Positions 31,751-41,506 are shown, counted from the first letter of the stretch. The stretch: DNA of 64,000 nucleotides from Acidovorax sp. FHTAMBA (GCF_038958875.1 NZ_CP152407.1:1247501-1311500); one strand, 5' to 3'. The notes: a model not told the origin generated them from the sequence alone. Program-made: numbers and translations.

Positions 31751-31826
31751 GCCGGTTTAGCTCAGTTGGTAGAGCACCCGCCTTGTAAGCGGTAGGTCGT
31801 CAGTTCGATTCCGACAACCGGCACCA
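31751..31826 (+). tRNA. tRNA-Thr (TGT)
   Basis: 76-nt cloverleaf with encoded CCA. Acceptor arms GCCGGTT and AACCGGC, D-arm GCTC/GAGC, anticodon loop CTTGTAA (anticodon TGT), T-loop TTCGATT. One mismatched pair at the top of the anticodon stem is tolerated. An AT-rich stretch GATAAAAT just upstream may be its -10 region. Confidence 0.96.
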
Positions 31827-31871
31827 TGTCTCTTGTTTTCTTCAGCGTTCCCAAGGTTCTGACCCCTGCCC

Positions 31872-32171
31872 TCAGGTTTGAACTTTCAGGCGAATCGCGT
31901 TAACCTCCCACCCCCGGCTGCGTAAATGTGCCTGTAAAGCAGGCAGCAGCTGGCGTATTTTCGCCGCCGCAGCATTGCTTTTGACCAGAAGGCACCAGCA
32001 GTCTCCGTCAATGGGGCCTGCCTGCAAGGCGGGGCGCAAAGTGGCGGGAATCAGCATTTCAATGGCTTTGAGCCGTTCACTCGAGTCACGCGTCAGCGCT
32101 GTGAGCTTGGCCAGCGTGGGAGATTCCTCGCTGGCTTGCTGCAGGGTGACTGCGTAGTGGCGGCGGTTCAT
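31872..32171 (-). CDS. DciA/DUF721-family protein
   Basis: 99 residues from the ATG at 32171 (MNRRHYAVTLQQASEESPTL). The core (LKAIEMLIPATLRPALQAGP, then a beta-rich DCWCLLVKSNAAAAKIRQLLPAL) follows the DUF721 domain of DciA, a loader of the replicative helicase DnaB. DUF721 genes near secA and an M23 gene are known in other proteobacteria. The small size makes assignment to DciA proper moderate. It is divergent from the M23 gene, whose frame overlaps its 5' end. Confidence 0.75.
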   Translation of the reverse strand: MNRRHYAVTLQQASEESPTLAKLTALTRDSSERLKAIEMLIPATLRPALQAGPIDGDCWCLLVKSNAAAAKIRQLLPALQAHLRSRGWEVNAIRLKVQT

Positions 32172-32202
32172 GGTGTGCGTCTTCGGGCGTGGAGAATTCG
32201 TA

Positions 32203-33186
32203 GTGCATCTGATTATCACGGACGCCCGGCTGGCCAAGAGCCGGGCCATTCATTTGTCCGGCACACGCTTGGTGCTCGTGGCTTTGATGCTATCGCTGTG
32301 CCTGATGCTGATGGCGGTTACGCTGTATCACTGGGTATTTCTGAAGGGGGCGCGGGAAGGGTGGCCCGTGGTGGGCTCCCTGGTGCGGCTGGTGGTCAAG
32401 GACGAGTTCGCGGAGCGGGATCGCTTCATGCGTGCCAATCTGGATGCGATGGCCCGGCGCGTCGGCGAGATGCAGGCCCGGATGGTTCAGCTGGAATCGC
32501 TGGGTGATCGCGTGCTCGGGCTTGCGGGTATGGCGCCCGCTGACATTCCCAAAGCCGAGGGCCGGGGTGGTGTGCTGGTTGGGGCGCGCAACCTGTCGAT
32601 GGAGGAGCTCCAGGCGACGCTGGACGAACTGGAGCACCTGACCCACCAGCGTGTGGACTTGATGACGGTGCTGGAGTCCCGTCTTTTCGATCAGCATATC
32701 CGCAAGAAAATGGTTCCGACGCAGCCCCCCGTGCCGGGTCGAAATGCGGGTTCAGCCTTCGGCTGGCGGGTCGATCCCATTACCGGTCAGTCCGCCCTGC
32801 ACACGGGCTTGGACTTTCAGGCAGAGACGGGTACCCCGATCCTGGCTGCAGCCGGGGGGGTGGTGGTGACGCAGGAGTACCACCCTGCCTATGGAAACAT
32901 GCTGGAAGTGGACCACGGCAACCAGCTGATCACACGTTATGCCCATGCCTCGCGGACGCTGGTCAAGCAGGGTGACATCGTTCGCCGGGGCCAGAAAATC
33001 GCAGAGGTGGGCACCACGGGCCGTTCTACAGGGCCCCACCTTCATTTCGAGGTGCTGGTACAGGGCGTTTTCCAGGACCCACAAAAATTTCTCACTGCTG
33101 GCGGCGCGACACCCGGTGCGCAGGTGGCGTCTGTTCAGCCGCCAACATCGGATGCCCCTGCAACTATGCCCGCAGCGGGCAGGTAA
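32203..33186 (+). CDS. M23-family metallopeptidase
   Basis: Peptidoglycan-directed zinc endopeptidase or division-type regulator, 327 residues. The GTG at 32203 is chosen because GGAG lies eight bases ahead and MHLIITDARLAKSRAIHLS is a common opening; an ATG at 32170 overlaps the divergent gene. One membrane segment (about 25-50), a coiled coil (about 80-170), then LytM domain: FGWRVDPITGQSALHTGLDF and GPHLHFEVL hold the zinc ligands. It is usually next to secA in this group. Confidence 0.9.
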   Translation: MHLIITDARLAKSRAIHLSGTRLVLVALMLSLCLMLMAVTLYHWVFLKGAREGWPVVGSLVRLVVKDEFAERDRFMRANLDAMARRVGEMQARMVQLESLGDRVLGLAGMAPADIPKAEGRGGVLVGARNLSMEELQATLDELEHLTHQRVDLMTVLESRLFDQHIRKKMVPTQPPVPGRNAGSAFGWRVDPITGQSALHTGLDFQAETGTPILAAAGGVVVTQEYHPAYGNMLEVDHGNQLITRYAHASRTLVKQGDIVRRGQKIAEVGTTGRSTGPHLHFEVLVQGVFQDPQKFLTAGGATPGAQVASVQPPTSDAPATMPAAGR

Positions 33187-33323
33187 AATCGCCGGTCCGG
33201 TCCACAGGTTACCGGATTGCAGTGCTTGCAATCCGTGGCGTTGGACCCACCTGAACTCAATTCATCTAAGGGATTTCGGTCGCCTCAAGCGCTGTTCGCA
33301 GCGTTGCAGGCGGTCCTGTTCGC

Positions 33324-36077
33324 ATGGCCACCAACTTCCTCACCAAACTATTCGGCAGCCGCAACGACCGGCTCCTCAAGCAGTACCGCAAGACGGTGAA
33401 CCGCATCAATGCGATGGAGCCCGAGTACGAGAAGCTGTCGGACGAACAGCTCCGCGCCAAGACGCAGGAGTTCAAGGATCGTGTGGGCAAGGGCGAGTCG
33501 CTGGATGACATCCTGCCCGAAGCCTTTGCGGTGGTGCGCGAGGGCTCAAAGCGCATCATGAAGATGCGGCACTTCGATGTGCAGTTGCTCGGCGGCATGG
33601 CGTTGCACTTCGGCAAGATCGCCGAGATGCGCACCGGTGAAGGCAAAACCCTGACCGCCACGCTGCCGGTGTACCTCAATGCGCTGTCCGGCAAAGGCGT
33701 GCATGTGGTCACCGTAAATGACTACCTGGCCAACCGCGACGCGCAGTGGATGGGGCGGCTGTACAACTTCCTGGGCCTCACGGTGGGTATCAACCTGCCC
33801 AACATGCCTCGCGAGCAAAAACAGGAGGCCTACCGCTCCGACATCACCTACGGCACGAACAACGAATACGGGTTCGACTATCTGCGTGACAACATGGTGT
33901 ACGAAGGTCGCGACCGTGTGCAGCAGGGCCTGAACTTTGCCATCGTTGACGAGGTGGACTCCATCCTGATCGACGAAGCCCGCACGCCGCTCATCATCAG
34001 CGGACAGGCGGAAGACCACACGGCGATGTACATCGCCATGAACAAGGTAGTGCCGCTGCTGGTGCGCCAGGAGGGCGAAGCGGACCCGCGAACGGGCGAA
34101 GGTGTGACCAAGCCCGGAGACTTCACCGTCGATGAGAAGACACACCAGGTGTTCCTGACGGAGCAGGGCCATGAAAGCGCCGAGCGCATCCTGGCCAGCC
34201 AGGGCTTGATTGCCGAAGGCGCCTCGGTGTACGACCCGGCCAACATCACGCTGATGCACCACCTGTACGCAGCACTGCGTGCCAACCATCTCTACCACCG
34301 CGACCAGCACTACGTGGTGCAAAACGGCGAGATCGTGATCGTGGACGAGTTCACCGGCCGCCTGATGTCGGGCCGCCGCTGGAGCGAAGGCCTGCACCAG
34401 GCTGTGGAAGCCAAGGAAGGCGTGAACATCCAGGCCGAGAACCAGACCCTGGCTTCGATCACCTTCCAGAACTATTTCCGTCTGTACAACAAGCTCGCCG
34501 GCATGACCGGCACGGCTGATACCGAAGCCTACGAATTCCAGGAAATCTATGGCCTGGAAACCGTGGTCATCCCACCCAACCGCCCGAGCAAGCGCGATGA
34601 CCAGCTCGACCGCGTCTATAAGACCACGCGCGAGAAGTACGAAGCTGCGATCAAGGACATCCGCGAGTGCCACGAGCGCGGCCAGCCCGTGCTGGTGGGC
34701 ACCACGTCGATCGAAAACTCCGAGATCATCGACCAGTTGCTGATCAAGGAAGGCCTGCCGCACCAGGTGCTGAACGCCAAGCAGCATGCGCGTGAAGCAG
34801 ACATCGTGGCCCAGGCGGGGCGCGAGGGCATGATCACCATCGCCACCAACATGGCGGGCCGGGGCACGGACATCGTGCTGGGCGGCAACATCGAGAAGGA
34901 TGTGGCGGCCATCGAAGCGGACGAGTCCTTGTCGGAAGCCCAGCGGACCGCCAAGGTGGAGGCTCTGCGCGAACAATGGAAGATCGACCACGAGAAGGTC
35001 AAGGCTCTGGGTGGCTTGCGCATCATCGCCACCGAGCGCCACGAATCCCGCCGCATCGACAATCAGCTGCGCGGCCGTTCGGGCCGTCAGGGTGACCCCG
35101 GCTCCTCGCGTTTCTATCTGGGCCTGGACGATGCACTGATGCGCATCTTCGCGGGCGACCGCGTCCGGGCGATCATGGACCGCCTGAAGATGCCCGATGG
35201 CGAGGCCATCGAAGCCGGCATCGTCACGCGCAGCATCGAGTCCGCCCAGCGCAAGGTGGAAGCGCGCAACTTCGACATCCGCAAGCAGTTGCTCGAATAC
35301 GACGATGTGTCCAACGACCAGCGCAAGGTGATCTACCAGCAGCGCAACGACATCCTCGATGCTGCCGACCTGTCGGACGTGATCGCCGCCATGCGCGAGG
35401 ACTGCATGACCGATCTGGTGCGCCAGTATGTGCCCGCCGAATCGGTGGAAGAGCAGTGGGACCTCGCTGGCCTCGAAAAAGTGCTGGCCGACGAATGGCA
35501 GGTGTCGATTGCACTGCAGCAGATGGTGCAGGGCGCCAGTGCCATCACCGACGATGAAATCCTGGAGAAGGTGCTGGCCGCAGCCCATGCTTCGTTTGAC
35601 GCCAAGGTGGCGCAGGTTGGGCGCGAGAACTTCACGCAGTTCGAGCGCATGGTGCTGCTGCAGAGTTTTGACTCCAACTGGCGCGACCACCTCTCCGCGC
35701 TGGACTATCTGCGCCAGGGTATCCACCTGCGAGGTTATGCGCAAAAGCAGCCCAAGCAGGAGTACAAGCGCGAGGCCTTCGAGCTGTTCCGCCAGCTGAT
35801 CGACCAGGTCAAGAACGAAGTCACCAAGATCCTCATGACCGTGCAGGTGCAGTCGCAGGAGCAGCTGGACCAGGCCGCACAAGAGATGGAAAGCCGCGGC
35901 GAAAGCATTGCCAACGTGACCTATACCGCGCCGACCGAAACAGGTGAGGTCGAGAGCACGGTGGATGCCCAGACCGTGGGCCAGGTTCTGCCAGAAGGCG
36001 TCCGCGTGGGCCGCAACGACCCTTGCCCCTGTGGCAGCGGCAAGAAGTACAAGCAGTGCCACGGCAAACTCGCCTGA
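33324..36077 (+). CDS. secA: Preprotein translocase ATPase SecA
   Basis: Motor of Sec export, 917 residues. Walker A is AEMRTGEGKTLT and Walker B is IVDEVDSILIDEARTPL. The GRGTDIVLGGN motif and the RIDNQLRGRSGRQGD helicase motif VI follow. The C-terminal zinc tail CPCGSGKKYKQCHG binds SecB. It acts at the inner face of the membrane with SecYEG. A clear terminator follows. Confidence 0.98.
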   Translation: MATNFLTKLFGSRNDRLLKQYRKTVNRINAMEPEYEKLSDEQLRAKTQEFKDRVGKGESLDDILPEAFAVVREGSKRIMKMRHFDVQLLGGMALHFGKIAEMRTGEGKTLTATLPVYLNALSGKGVHVVTVNDYLANRDAQWMGRLYNFLGLTVGINLPNMPREQKQEAYRSDITYGTNNEYGFDYLRDNMVYEGRDRVQQGLNFAIVDEVDSILIDEARTPLIISGQAEDHTAMYIAMNKVVPLLVRQEGEADPRTGEGVTKPGDFTVDEKTHQVFLTEQGHESAERILASQGLIAEGASVYDPANITLMHHLYAALRANHLYHRDQHYVVQNGEIVIVDEFTGRLMSGRRWSEGLHQAVEAKEGVNIQAENQTLASITFQNYFRLYNKLAGMTGTADTEAYEFQEIYGLETVVIPPNRPSKRDDQLDRVYKTTREKYEAAIKDIRECHERGQPVLVGTTSIENSEIIDQLLIKEGLPHQVLNAKQHAREADIVAQAGREGMITIATNMAGRGTDIVLGGNIEKDVAAIEADESLSEAQRTAKVEALREQWKIDHEKVKALGGLRIIATERHESRRIDNQLRGRSGRQGDPGSSRFYLGLDDALMRIFAGDRVRAIMDRLKMPDGEAIEAGIVTRSIESAQRKVEARNFDIRKQLLEYDDVSNDQRKVIYQQRNDILDAADLSDVIAAMREDCMTDLVRQYVPAESVEEQWDLAGLEKVLADEWQVSIALQQMVQGASAITDDEILEKVLAAAHASFDAKVAQVGRENFTQFERMVLLQSFDSNWRDHLSALDYLRQGIHLRGYAQKQPKQEYKREAFELFRQLIDQVKNEVTKILMTVQVQSQEQLDQAAQEMESRGESIANVTYTAPTETGEVESTVDAQTVGQVLPEGVRVGRNDPCPCGSGKKYKQCHGKLA

Positions 36078-36092
36078 TTTTCTGATCCACAC

Positions 36093-36116
36093 AACACGGG
36101 CTTCGGCCCGTGTTTT
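36093..36116 (+). terminator. Terminator of secA
   Basis: AACACGGGC (36093-36101), tetraloop TTCG, GCCCGTGTT (36106-36114), then TT. A strong nine-pair stem with a stable loop. Confidence 0.85.
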
Positions 36117-36172
36117 CATTGGCGCGCCACGGTTATCCGGATAATCGGCCGCAGTTTTTCACAAGGACCTCC

Positions 36173-37402
36173 ATGCCCGTCAATCTAGTTGCCCCCGTTG
36201 CCGCCGATCTGCACCCGATTGCCGGAGTGCGCATCGGCGTTGCCGAAGCCGGTGTCCGAAAGGCCAACCGCAAGGATCTCACCGTGTTCCTGCTGGACGA
36301 AGGTGCCAGCGTGGCGGGTGTGTTCACGCAGAACCGCTTTTGCGCCGCGCCTGTGCAGATCAGCCGCGATCACCTGGCCAGCGGGCAGCCCATCCGCGCC
36401 ATGCTGATCAACACCGGCAATGCCAACGCTGGCACGGGCGCGGATGGCCTGGCGCGTGCGCGCGCCACCTGCGTGGCCCTCGCGCGCCAGCTCAGCGTGG
36501 CGCCCGAGCAGATCCTGCCGTTCTCCACCGGCGTGATCATGGAGCCGCTGCCCAATGACCGCATCGAGGCAGGCCTGCCCGCCGCCATTGCCGACGCGCA
36601 GCCGGGCCACTGGGCGCGCGCCGCAGAAGGCATCATGACCACGGACACCTTGCCCAAGGCCTTCTCGGCCCAAGTGCAGATTGGTGGTGCCACCGTGTCC
36701 ATCACCGGCATCAGCAAAGGGGCGGGCATGATCCGGCCCAACATGGCCACCATGCTCGGCTTCATGGCCACGGACGCTTGCGTGGCCCCTGCCGTCATGC
36801 AGCAGCTGGCCCGCGAACTGGCCGATGGCTCGTTCAACCGCGTCACCATCGATGGCGACACCTCCACCAACGATTCGTTTGTGGTGGTGGCGACCAACAA
36901 GGCCGCGCATGCGCCCATCACTTCGCTGGCAAGCGCCGAGGGCCAGGCCCTCAAGGCTGCCATGCTGGCGGTATCGCAAAAGCTCGCCCAGGCCATCGTG
37001 CGCGACGGCGAGGGCGCTACCAAGTTCATCACCGTGCAGGTAGAAGGCGGCAAGACCGGCGAAGAGTGCCGCAAGGTGGCCTACGCCATCGCCCACTCGC
37101 CGCTGGTCAAAACAGCGTTCTACGCCAGCGACCCGAATCTGGGCCGCATCCTCGCGGCCGTGGGCTATGCGGGCATTGACGACCTCGACCAGACCGGGAT
37201 CGATCTGTACCTGGACGACGTACACGTAGCCATTCAGGGCGGACGCAACCCCGCCTACCGCGAGGAAGACGGCCAGCGCGTGATGAAGCAAAGCGAGATC
37301 ACAGTGCGTGTGCTGCTGGGCCGTGGCGATACCTCCGACACGGTGTGGACCTGTGATTTCAGCCACGACTACGTCACCATCAATGCAGACTATCGCTCGT
37401 GA
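36173..37402 (+). CDS. argJ: Bifunctional ornithine acetyltransferase / N-acetylglutamate synthase
   Basis: Arginine synthesis by acetyl recycling. 409 residues from the ATG at 36173. The self-cleavage site is Ala-Thr in MIRPNMATMLGFMATDA near residue 200, giving alpha and beta chains; the beta chain starts with the nucleophile Thr. INTGNANAGTG and NDSFVVVATNKA are family marks. A repeat copy follows the stop. Confidence 0.96.
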   Translation: MPVNLVAPVAADLHPIAGVRIGVAEAGVRKANRKDLTVFLLDEGASVAGVFTQNRFCAAPVQISRDHLASGQPIRAMLINTGNANAGTGADGLARARATCVALARQLSVAPEQILPFSTGVIMEPLPNDRIEAGLPAAIADAQPGHWARAAEGIMTTDTLPKAFSAQVQIGGATVSITGISKGAGMIRPNMATMLGFMATDACVAPAVMQQLARELADGSFNRVTIDGDTSTNDSFVVVATNKAAHAPITSLASAEGQALKAAMLAVSQKLAQAIVRDGEGATKFITVQVEGGKTGEECRKVAYAIAHSPLVKTAFYASDPNLGRILAAVGYAGIDDLDQTGIDLYLDDVHVAIQGGRNPAYREEDGQRVMKQSEITVRVLLGRGDTSDTVWTCDFSHDYVTINADYRS

Positions 37403-37404
37403 AA

Positions 37405-37460
37405 TTGCTATATATTTGATAGCTATCGGCGCTTTCTGTATAAGCGCTAGAGCCTGAAAT
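37405..37460 (+). repeat. Intergenic hairpin repeat, copy 5 (forward)
   Basis: TTGCTATATATTTGATAGCT arm, core GGCGCTTTCTGTATAAGCGC, then TAGAGCCTGAAATGA. The last bases merge with the ATG (37459) of the next gene. Confidence 0.88.
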
Positions 37461-38331
37461 GAATCAAAAATTTGAACATCTGATCGAGCGGGCCGAGCAA
37501 TTGATCGCCCGCATCGAGTCCGTGCTGCCCCAGCCCCTCGGGGCGCCCGACTGGTCTTTGTCCATTGCCTGGCGTTACCGCAAGCGCAGCAGTGGCCACG
37601 GCACCCTGGAGCCCGTGCGCCATGTGGCTGCGATGCAGCTGGCGGATCTCAAAGAAATCGAGGGGCAAAAGGAAAAGATCCAGCGCAACACCGAGCAGTT
37701 TGTGCTGGGCAAGCCCGCCAACAACGTGCTGCTGACCGGTGCACGTGGTACCGGCAAGTCATCGCTCATCAAGGCCTGCCTGAATGCCTACGCGGGGCAG
37801 GGTCTGCGGCTGATCGAAGTGGACAAGGCGGACCTGGTCGATCTGCCCGACATCGTGGATGTGGTGGCCGAGCGGCCCGAGAAATTCATCATCTTTTGCG
37901 ATGACCTGAGCTTTGAAGACGGCGAGCCCGGCTACAAGGCGCTCAAGTCGATCCTGGATGGATCGGTGGCCGCCGCCACGCCCAATGTGCTGATCTACGC
38001 CACCAGCAACCGGCGCCACCTGTTGCCCGAATACATGGCTGAAAACCTCACCTACACCCACACCGCAGATGGCGAAGTGCACCCCGGTGAAGTGGTGGAG
38101 GAGAAGATTTCGCTGTCAGAGCGGTTTGGCCTGTGGGTGAGCTTCTACCCCTTCAGCCAGGAGGAGTACCTGACCATCGTCGCCCAGTGGCTGGCATCCT
38201 TCGGGGCCTCTGCCGCCGCAATTGCGGCGGCACGGCCCGAGGCGCTCGTCTGGGCGCTGGAGCGCGGCTCGCGCAGCGGCCGTGTGGCCTACCAGTTTGC
38301 GCGTGACTATGCGGGGCGCCACGATGGCTGA
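37459..38331 (+). CDS. DUF815-family ATP-binding protein
   Basis: P-loop ATPase of unknown role, 290 residues. Walker A is LLTGARGTGKSSLIKA near residue 93, Walker B is KFIIFCDDLSFED, and a sensor-like VLIYATSNRRHLLPEYM follows. DUF815 proteins resemble AAA+ ATPases of the DnaA/DnaC type. The start codon abuts the repeat element, with no Shine-Dalgarno. It overlaps mutT by eight bases. Confidence 0.88.
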   Translation: MNQKFEHLIERAEQLIARIESVLPQPLGAPDWSLSIAWRYRKRSSGHGTLEPVRHVAAMQLADLKEIEGQKEKIQRNTEQFVLGKPANNVLLTGARGTGKSSLIKACLNAYAGQGLRLIEVDKADLVDLPDIVDVVAERPEKFIIFCDDLSFEDGEPGYKALKSILDGSVAAATPNVLIYATSNRRHLLPEYMAENLTYTHTADGEVHPGEVVEEKISLSERFGLWVSFYPFSQEEYLTIVAQWLASFGASAAAIAAARPEALVWALERGSRSGRVAYQFARDYAGRHDG

Positions 38332-38794
38332 TCCTGTGGCCGTGTCCGACGATGCACCTGCAACACCCGCCGCGACCACGGCGCGCCAGCACACCGAGGT
38401 GGCCGTGGGCATCTTGCTGCGTGCCGATGGCGCGATGCTGCTCTCTACACGCCCGCCGGGCAAGCCTTATGCCGGGTACTGGGAGTTTCCGGGTGGCAAG
38501 CTCGAAGTCGGCGAGACGGTGGAGCAGGCGCTGCGCAGAGAGCTGGTGGAGGAGCTGGGGGTGACCATTGGCGCTGCCAGTGTCTGGAAAGTCACCGAAC
38601 ACGACTACCCACATGCCCTGGTGCGCCTGCACTGGTGCAAGGTGCGGGAATGGACGGGCGAGTTCGAAATGCGCGAAGGGCAGACCATGGAGTGGCAGCA
38701 GATGCCGCTGACTGTGTCACCGGTGTTGCCCGGCGCGTATCCGGTGCTGCAATGGCTCGCAGCAGAGCGCGGCTTGGAATATTCCCCGGAGTAA
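38324..38794 (+). CDS. mutT: 8-oxo-dGTP diphosphatase (MutT, Nudix)
   Basis: Removes oxidised dGTP from the pool. 156 residues from the ATG at 38324. The Nudix box is GGKLEVGETVEQALRREL followed by VEELG, near residues 60-83. The first 20 residues are Ala/Thr-rich and dispensable-looking. The MutT/DUF815/YacG/ZapD/CoaE neighbourhood is conserved. A repeat copy follows. Confidence 0.92.
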   Translation: MADPVAVSDDAPATPAATTARQHTEVAVGILLRADGAMLLSTRPPGKPYAGYWEFPGGKLEVGETVEQALRRELVEELGVTIGAASVWKVTEHDYPHALVRLHWCKVREWTGEFEMREGQTMEWQQMPLTVSPVLPGAYPVLQWLAAERGLEYSPE

Positions 38795-38799
38795 GGGTC

Positions 38800-38869
38800 G
38801 TTTTGCTACTAAATTAGTAGCTAATCGCGCTTTACTGGTAAGCGTTGGAGCCCAATTTCGCTTGAAATA
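38800..38869 (+). repeat. Intergenic hairpin repeat, copy 6 (forward)
   Basis: TTTTGCTACTAAATTAGTAGCT arm, core CGCGCTTTACTGGTAAGCG (one stem pair lost), then TTGGAGCCCAATTTCGCTTG. Lies between converging mutT and yacG. Confidence 0.85.
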
Positions 38870-38890
38870 CGGTGGAGCAACCCGCCAAAA

Positions 38891-39109
38891 TCAGTGCTGC
38901 AGCCGAGGATCACCGTAGAGTTCGTCGGCCGGTGGAGCCTCTGCAGGCATGCGGAAATCCTCGCTGGCCCAAGCGCCAAGGTCCATCTGCTTGCACCGCT
39001 CGCTGCAGAACGGGCGGTACACATTGGCCGGGCTGTAGACGCTGTCACCGCCACAACTGGGGCAGGTGACGATGCGTGCTTGGGGCTGGGTGGGCGTGGG
39101 TTCAGCCAT
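38891..39109 (-). CDS. yacG: DNA gyrase inhibitor YacG
   Basis: 72-residue zinc-binding protein. Ligands are CPSCGGDSVY and FCSERCKQMDLGAWASEDF, the latter a strongly conserved family motif. In E. coli YacG binds and inhibits gyrase. The ATG at 39109 is used; the frame is open to 39169. It lies 50 bases from zapD, same direction. Confidence 0.93.
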   Translation of the reverse strand: MAEPTPTQPQARIVTCPSCGGDSVYSPANVYRPFCSERCKQMDLGAWASEDFRMPAEAPPADELYGDPRLQH

Positions 39110-39159
39110 GCTTTTCGTCGATCTTGAAGTTTGTGCCTGGTGCCCTGCTGCTGGCCGCC

Positions 39160-39915
39160 TCACGCGCACAGGGTCAACTCGAAAGCCGCATCTTCATTGC
39201 AGGAGTGCAGGCGCCCATCACCCTCCAGCCGCATGAGCCGCACCGAGACGATCAGGCGGTTGCCGCTGATCTCGGGAATCAGGTTCAAGGCTGGGTCGAT
39301 GCGCAGGCGCAACAACTGGAACGTGCGGCCCTGGGGCAGGTTCTGCTGAAATTGACCGCGCTCTGCCGCCACCTTCTGGGGCACGCCAGAGTCGCGCAGG
39401 AGCTTGAGCAACACATAGATGGATTCGGCCAGCGGAGCCAGGGTCGATGCCCACTCTTCGAGGGCCTGCTGGCGCACCTCCGGTGTGTGGTGCTGCCAGG
39501 CGTAGTACGCAGGGAGGTCGAAACCGCAAGTGCCGCCGGGAATTCCCACGCGGCTGCGGATGCTCATCAGCCAATCGTTCTCGGTGAGCGAGTGGCCGGA
39601 CTTGCCCGACTGGGTATTGAGCGCTGTGAAACAGCGGTCCAGCTGGGCAATGACAGCGTCCAGCGCCGCTTCCGAAATCGAGGGATTGCCGCGGTAGCTG
39701 TCGAGCTGGTGCTTGTGTCTCTCGATGTCCTTGAGCACGTCCGACTTGAGATCGGCGCGCGCTGCCACATCCATGATCTCGAAGATGGTGACCAGCGCAA
39801 AGTGGTGATCCAGCGCGTGCGAGCGGGGGATCAACTCCCCCAACCGGCGGAACAACTGCTCAAGCCGCAGATAGGTTCTGAGACGCTCGTTAAAGGGATA
39901 TTCGTAAAGGATCAC
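39160..39915 (-). CDS. zapD: Cell division protein ZapD
   Basis: Bundles FtsZ filaments at the division ring. The GTG at 39915 with AGGA nine bases ahead gives 251 residues, the family size, starting MILYEYPFNERLRTYLRLE. The longer frame to 40077 adds unlikely sequence. The helical first half and beta-rich C-terminus (FQLLRLRIDPALNLIPEISG) fit ZapD. Confidence 0.94.
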   Translation of the reverse strand: MILYEYPFNERLRTYLRLEQLFRRLGELIPRSHALDHHFALVTIFEIMDVAARADLKSDVLKDIERHKHQLDSYRGNPSISEAALDAVIAQLDRCFTALNTQSGKSGHSLTENDWLMSIRSRVGIPGGTCGFDLPAYYAWQHHTPEVRQQALEEWASTLAPLAESIYVLLKLLRDSGVPQKVAAERGQFQQNLPQGRTFQLLRLRIDPALNLIPEISGNRLIVSVRLMRLEGDGRLHSCNEDAAFELTLCA

Positions 39916-40000
39916 GCTGGCGGGTTCCTGGGGGCTCAGGCAGTATTCTGACGCCGGTGGCGCTCGGCATGGAGTGAAAGCACAAACGGTTGCGTTCGCA

Positions 40001-40621
40001 TCATAGCCCGAACAGCGTGGCCAGTTGCCGGGTGTGCAGACGCAGGTCGTCCAGCGAGCAATCGCCATCGTTGGCAATCACGGCATCTGCCACGGCGCGC
40101 CGCGCGGGCCGGGTGGCCTGTGACGCGATGATGCCTTCCACCACCTCACGCGCCAGGCCGCTGCGCTGCATGACACGCTCGATCTGCGTTGCTTCAGAAC
40201 AGTCGACCACCACGACCGCGTCCAGCCTGCGGGCCCAGCGGCCGGATTCTGCGAGCAGGGGAATGTCAAACACGATCAGGGCATGGCCTTGGTCCGCAGC
40301 CTGCAGGGCTTTCGCGTTGCTATGCAGCGTAACCAGAGGGTGCACGATCCCTTCGAGCCGGGCGCGTGCCTCGGGGTGGGTGAAGACCAGGGCGCGCATG
40401 CGCGCGCGGTCCAGTGCGCCGGTGGCATCCACAAAATCTGCGCCAAAAGTGGCTTGGATCGCATCCATGGCCGCGCCACGCGGGCTTGTCAGGTCGCGGG
40501 CCAGCTGGTCGGCATCAATGAGGCAGGCACCGAGTGCGGCCAACATGCTGCCCACCGTGCTCTTGCCGCTGCCAATGCCGCCAGTCAAGCCAAGGCGCAA
40601 GGGACGCTTGCGCAGATTCAT
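40001..40621 (-). CDS. coaE: Dephospho-CoA kinase
   Basis: Last step of coenzyme A synthesis. 206 residues; P-loop LGLTGGIGSGKSTVGSML, then DADQLARDLT and LIVFDIPLLAESG with the family's acidic and base-contacting residues. Three bases after pilD. Confidence 0.96.
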   Translation of the reverse strand: MNLRKRPLRLGLTGGIGSGKSTVGSMLAALGACLIDADQLARDLTSPRGAAMDAIQATFGADFVDATGALDRARMRALVFTHPEARARLEGIVHPLVTLHSNAKALQAADQGHALIVFDIPLLAESGRWARRLDAVVVVDCSEATQIERVMQRSGLAREVVEGIIASQATRPARRAVADAVIANDGDCSLDDLRLHTRQLATLFGL

Positions 40622-40624
40622 CGT

Positions 40625-41506
40625 TTACAGGCCCACAAGATTCAGCACGGCATTCAAAATGGCGTTGGGGCCAAACACCATGGCGGTGAACCCCGCGCCA
40701 ACCAGAAACGGGCCGAAAGGGATATATCCGCCTTCACGCAGGCTGCTGAAAACTTTCATGGCAATACCAATGACGGCGCCGATGACCGAGGACATCAGGA
40801 TGATGGGGACCAGGGCTTGCCAGCCAAACCAGGCGCCCAGCGCAGCAAGCAGCTTGAAATCCCCATACCCCATGCCTTCCTTGCCCGTGACAAGTTTGAA
40901 TCCCCAGTAAACCAGCCAAAGCGAGAGGTAGCCGGCCGCTGCTCCGAACACGGAGGCATGCAGAGGCACGTCAATCCACTGCAGCGCCGACGCGAGGAGG
41001 CCGGCCCACAGCAGTGGCAATGTGATGTCGTCCGGCAGCAGCGTCGTGTCCCAATCGATAAACGCCAAGGCAATCAAGGCGGCCGAGAATCCGCACCATG
41101 CGAACCCCGTGGGCGTCATGCCCCAGCGCTGTATGCAAAGGAAGAACAGCGCCCCGGTCGCAAGCTCAACCAAAGGGTAGCGTACAGAGATCCGCGCCTT
41201 GCACGCCGAGCAACGGCCTCGCAGAAAAAGGTAGCTCAGAACGGGGATGTTTTCGTACCACTGCACCAGGTGCCCGCACGACTGGCACCGGGAGCGAGGG
41301 ACCATGAGGTTGAACCGCTCAGGTTCAGGAGCAGCGGGCGCGGCATCTGCTTGCGCAACCTCAGCCTGGGCAGACCGGATCTCTTGCGCCCATTGCCGCT
41401 CCATCATCTTGGGAAGCCGGTAAATGACCACGTTGAGAAAGCTGCCAATCAAAAGCCCCAGCACCCCACCCAAACTTGCGTTCCACCAAACTGGCATCTC
41501 CTCCAT
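40625..41506 (-). CDS. pilD: Prepilin peptidase / methyltransferase
   Basis: Cleaves and N-methylates type IV prepilins. 293 residues with about eight membrane helices. Two zinc pairs (CQSCGHLV and CSACKARI) lie in the N-terminal cytoplasmic loop. Catalytic Asp residues are in AFIDWDTTLLPDD and MGYGDFKLLAALG. It overlaps the pilC stop by one base. Confidence 0.96.
   Translation of the reverse strand: MEEMPVWWNASLGGVLGLLIGSFLNVVIYRLPKMMERQWAQEIRSAQAEVAQADAAPAAPEPERFNLMVPRSRCQSCGHLVQWYENIPVLSYLFLRGRCSACKARISVRYPLVELATGALFFLCIQRWGMTPTGFAWCGFSAALIALAFIDWDTTLLPDDITLPLLWAGLLASALQWIDVPLHASVFGAAAGYLSLWLVYWGFKLVTGKEGMGYGDFKLLAALGAWFGWQALVPIILMSSVIGAVIGIAMKVFSSLREGGYIPFGPFLVGAGFTAMVFGPNAILNAVLNLVGL

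Noticed and set aside
33546..36119. 857-codon minus-strand frame opposite secA
   Set aside because: Antisense of secA, which has full-length family motifs.
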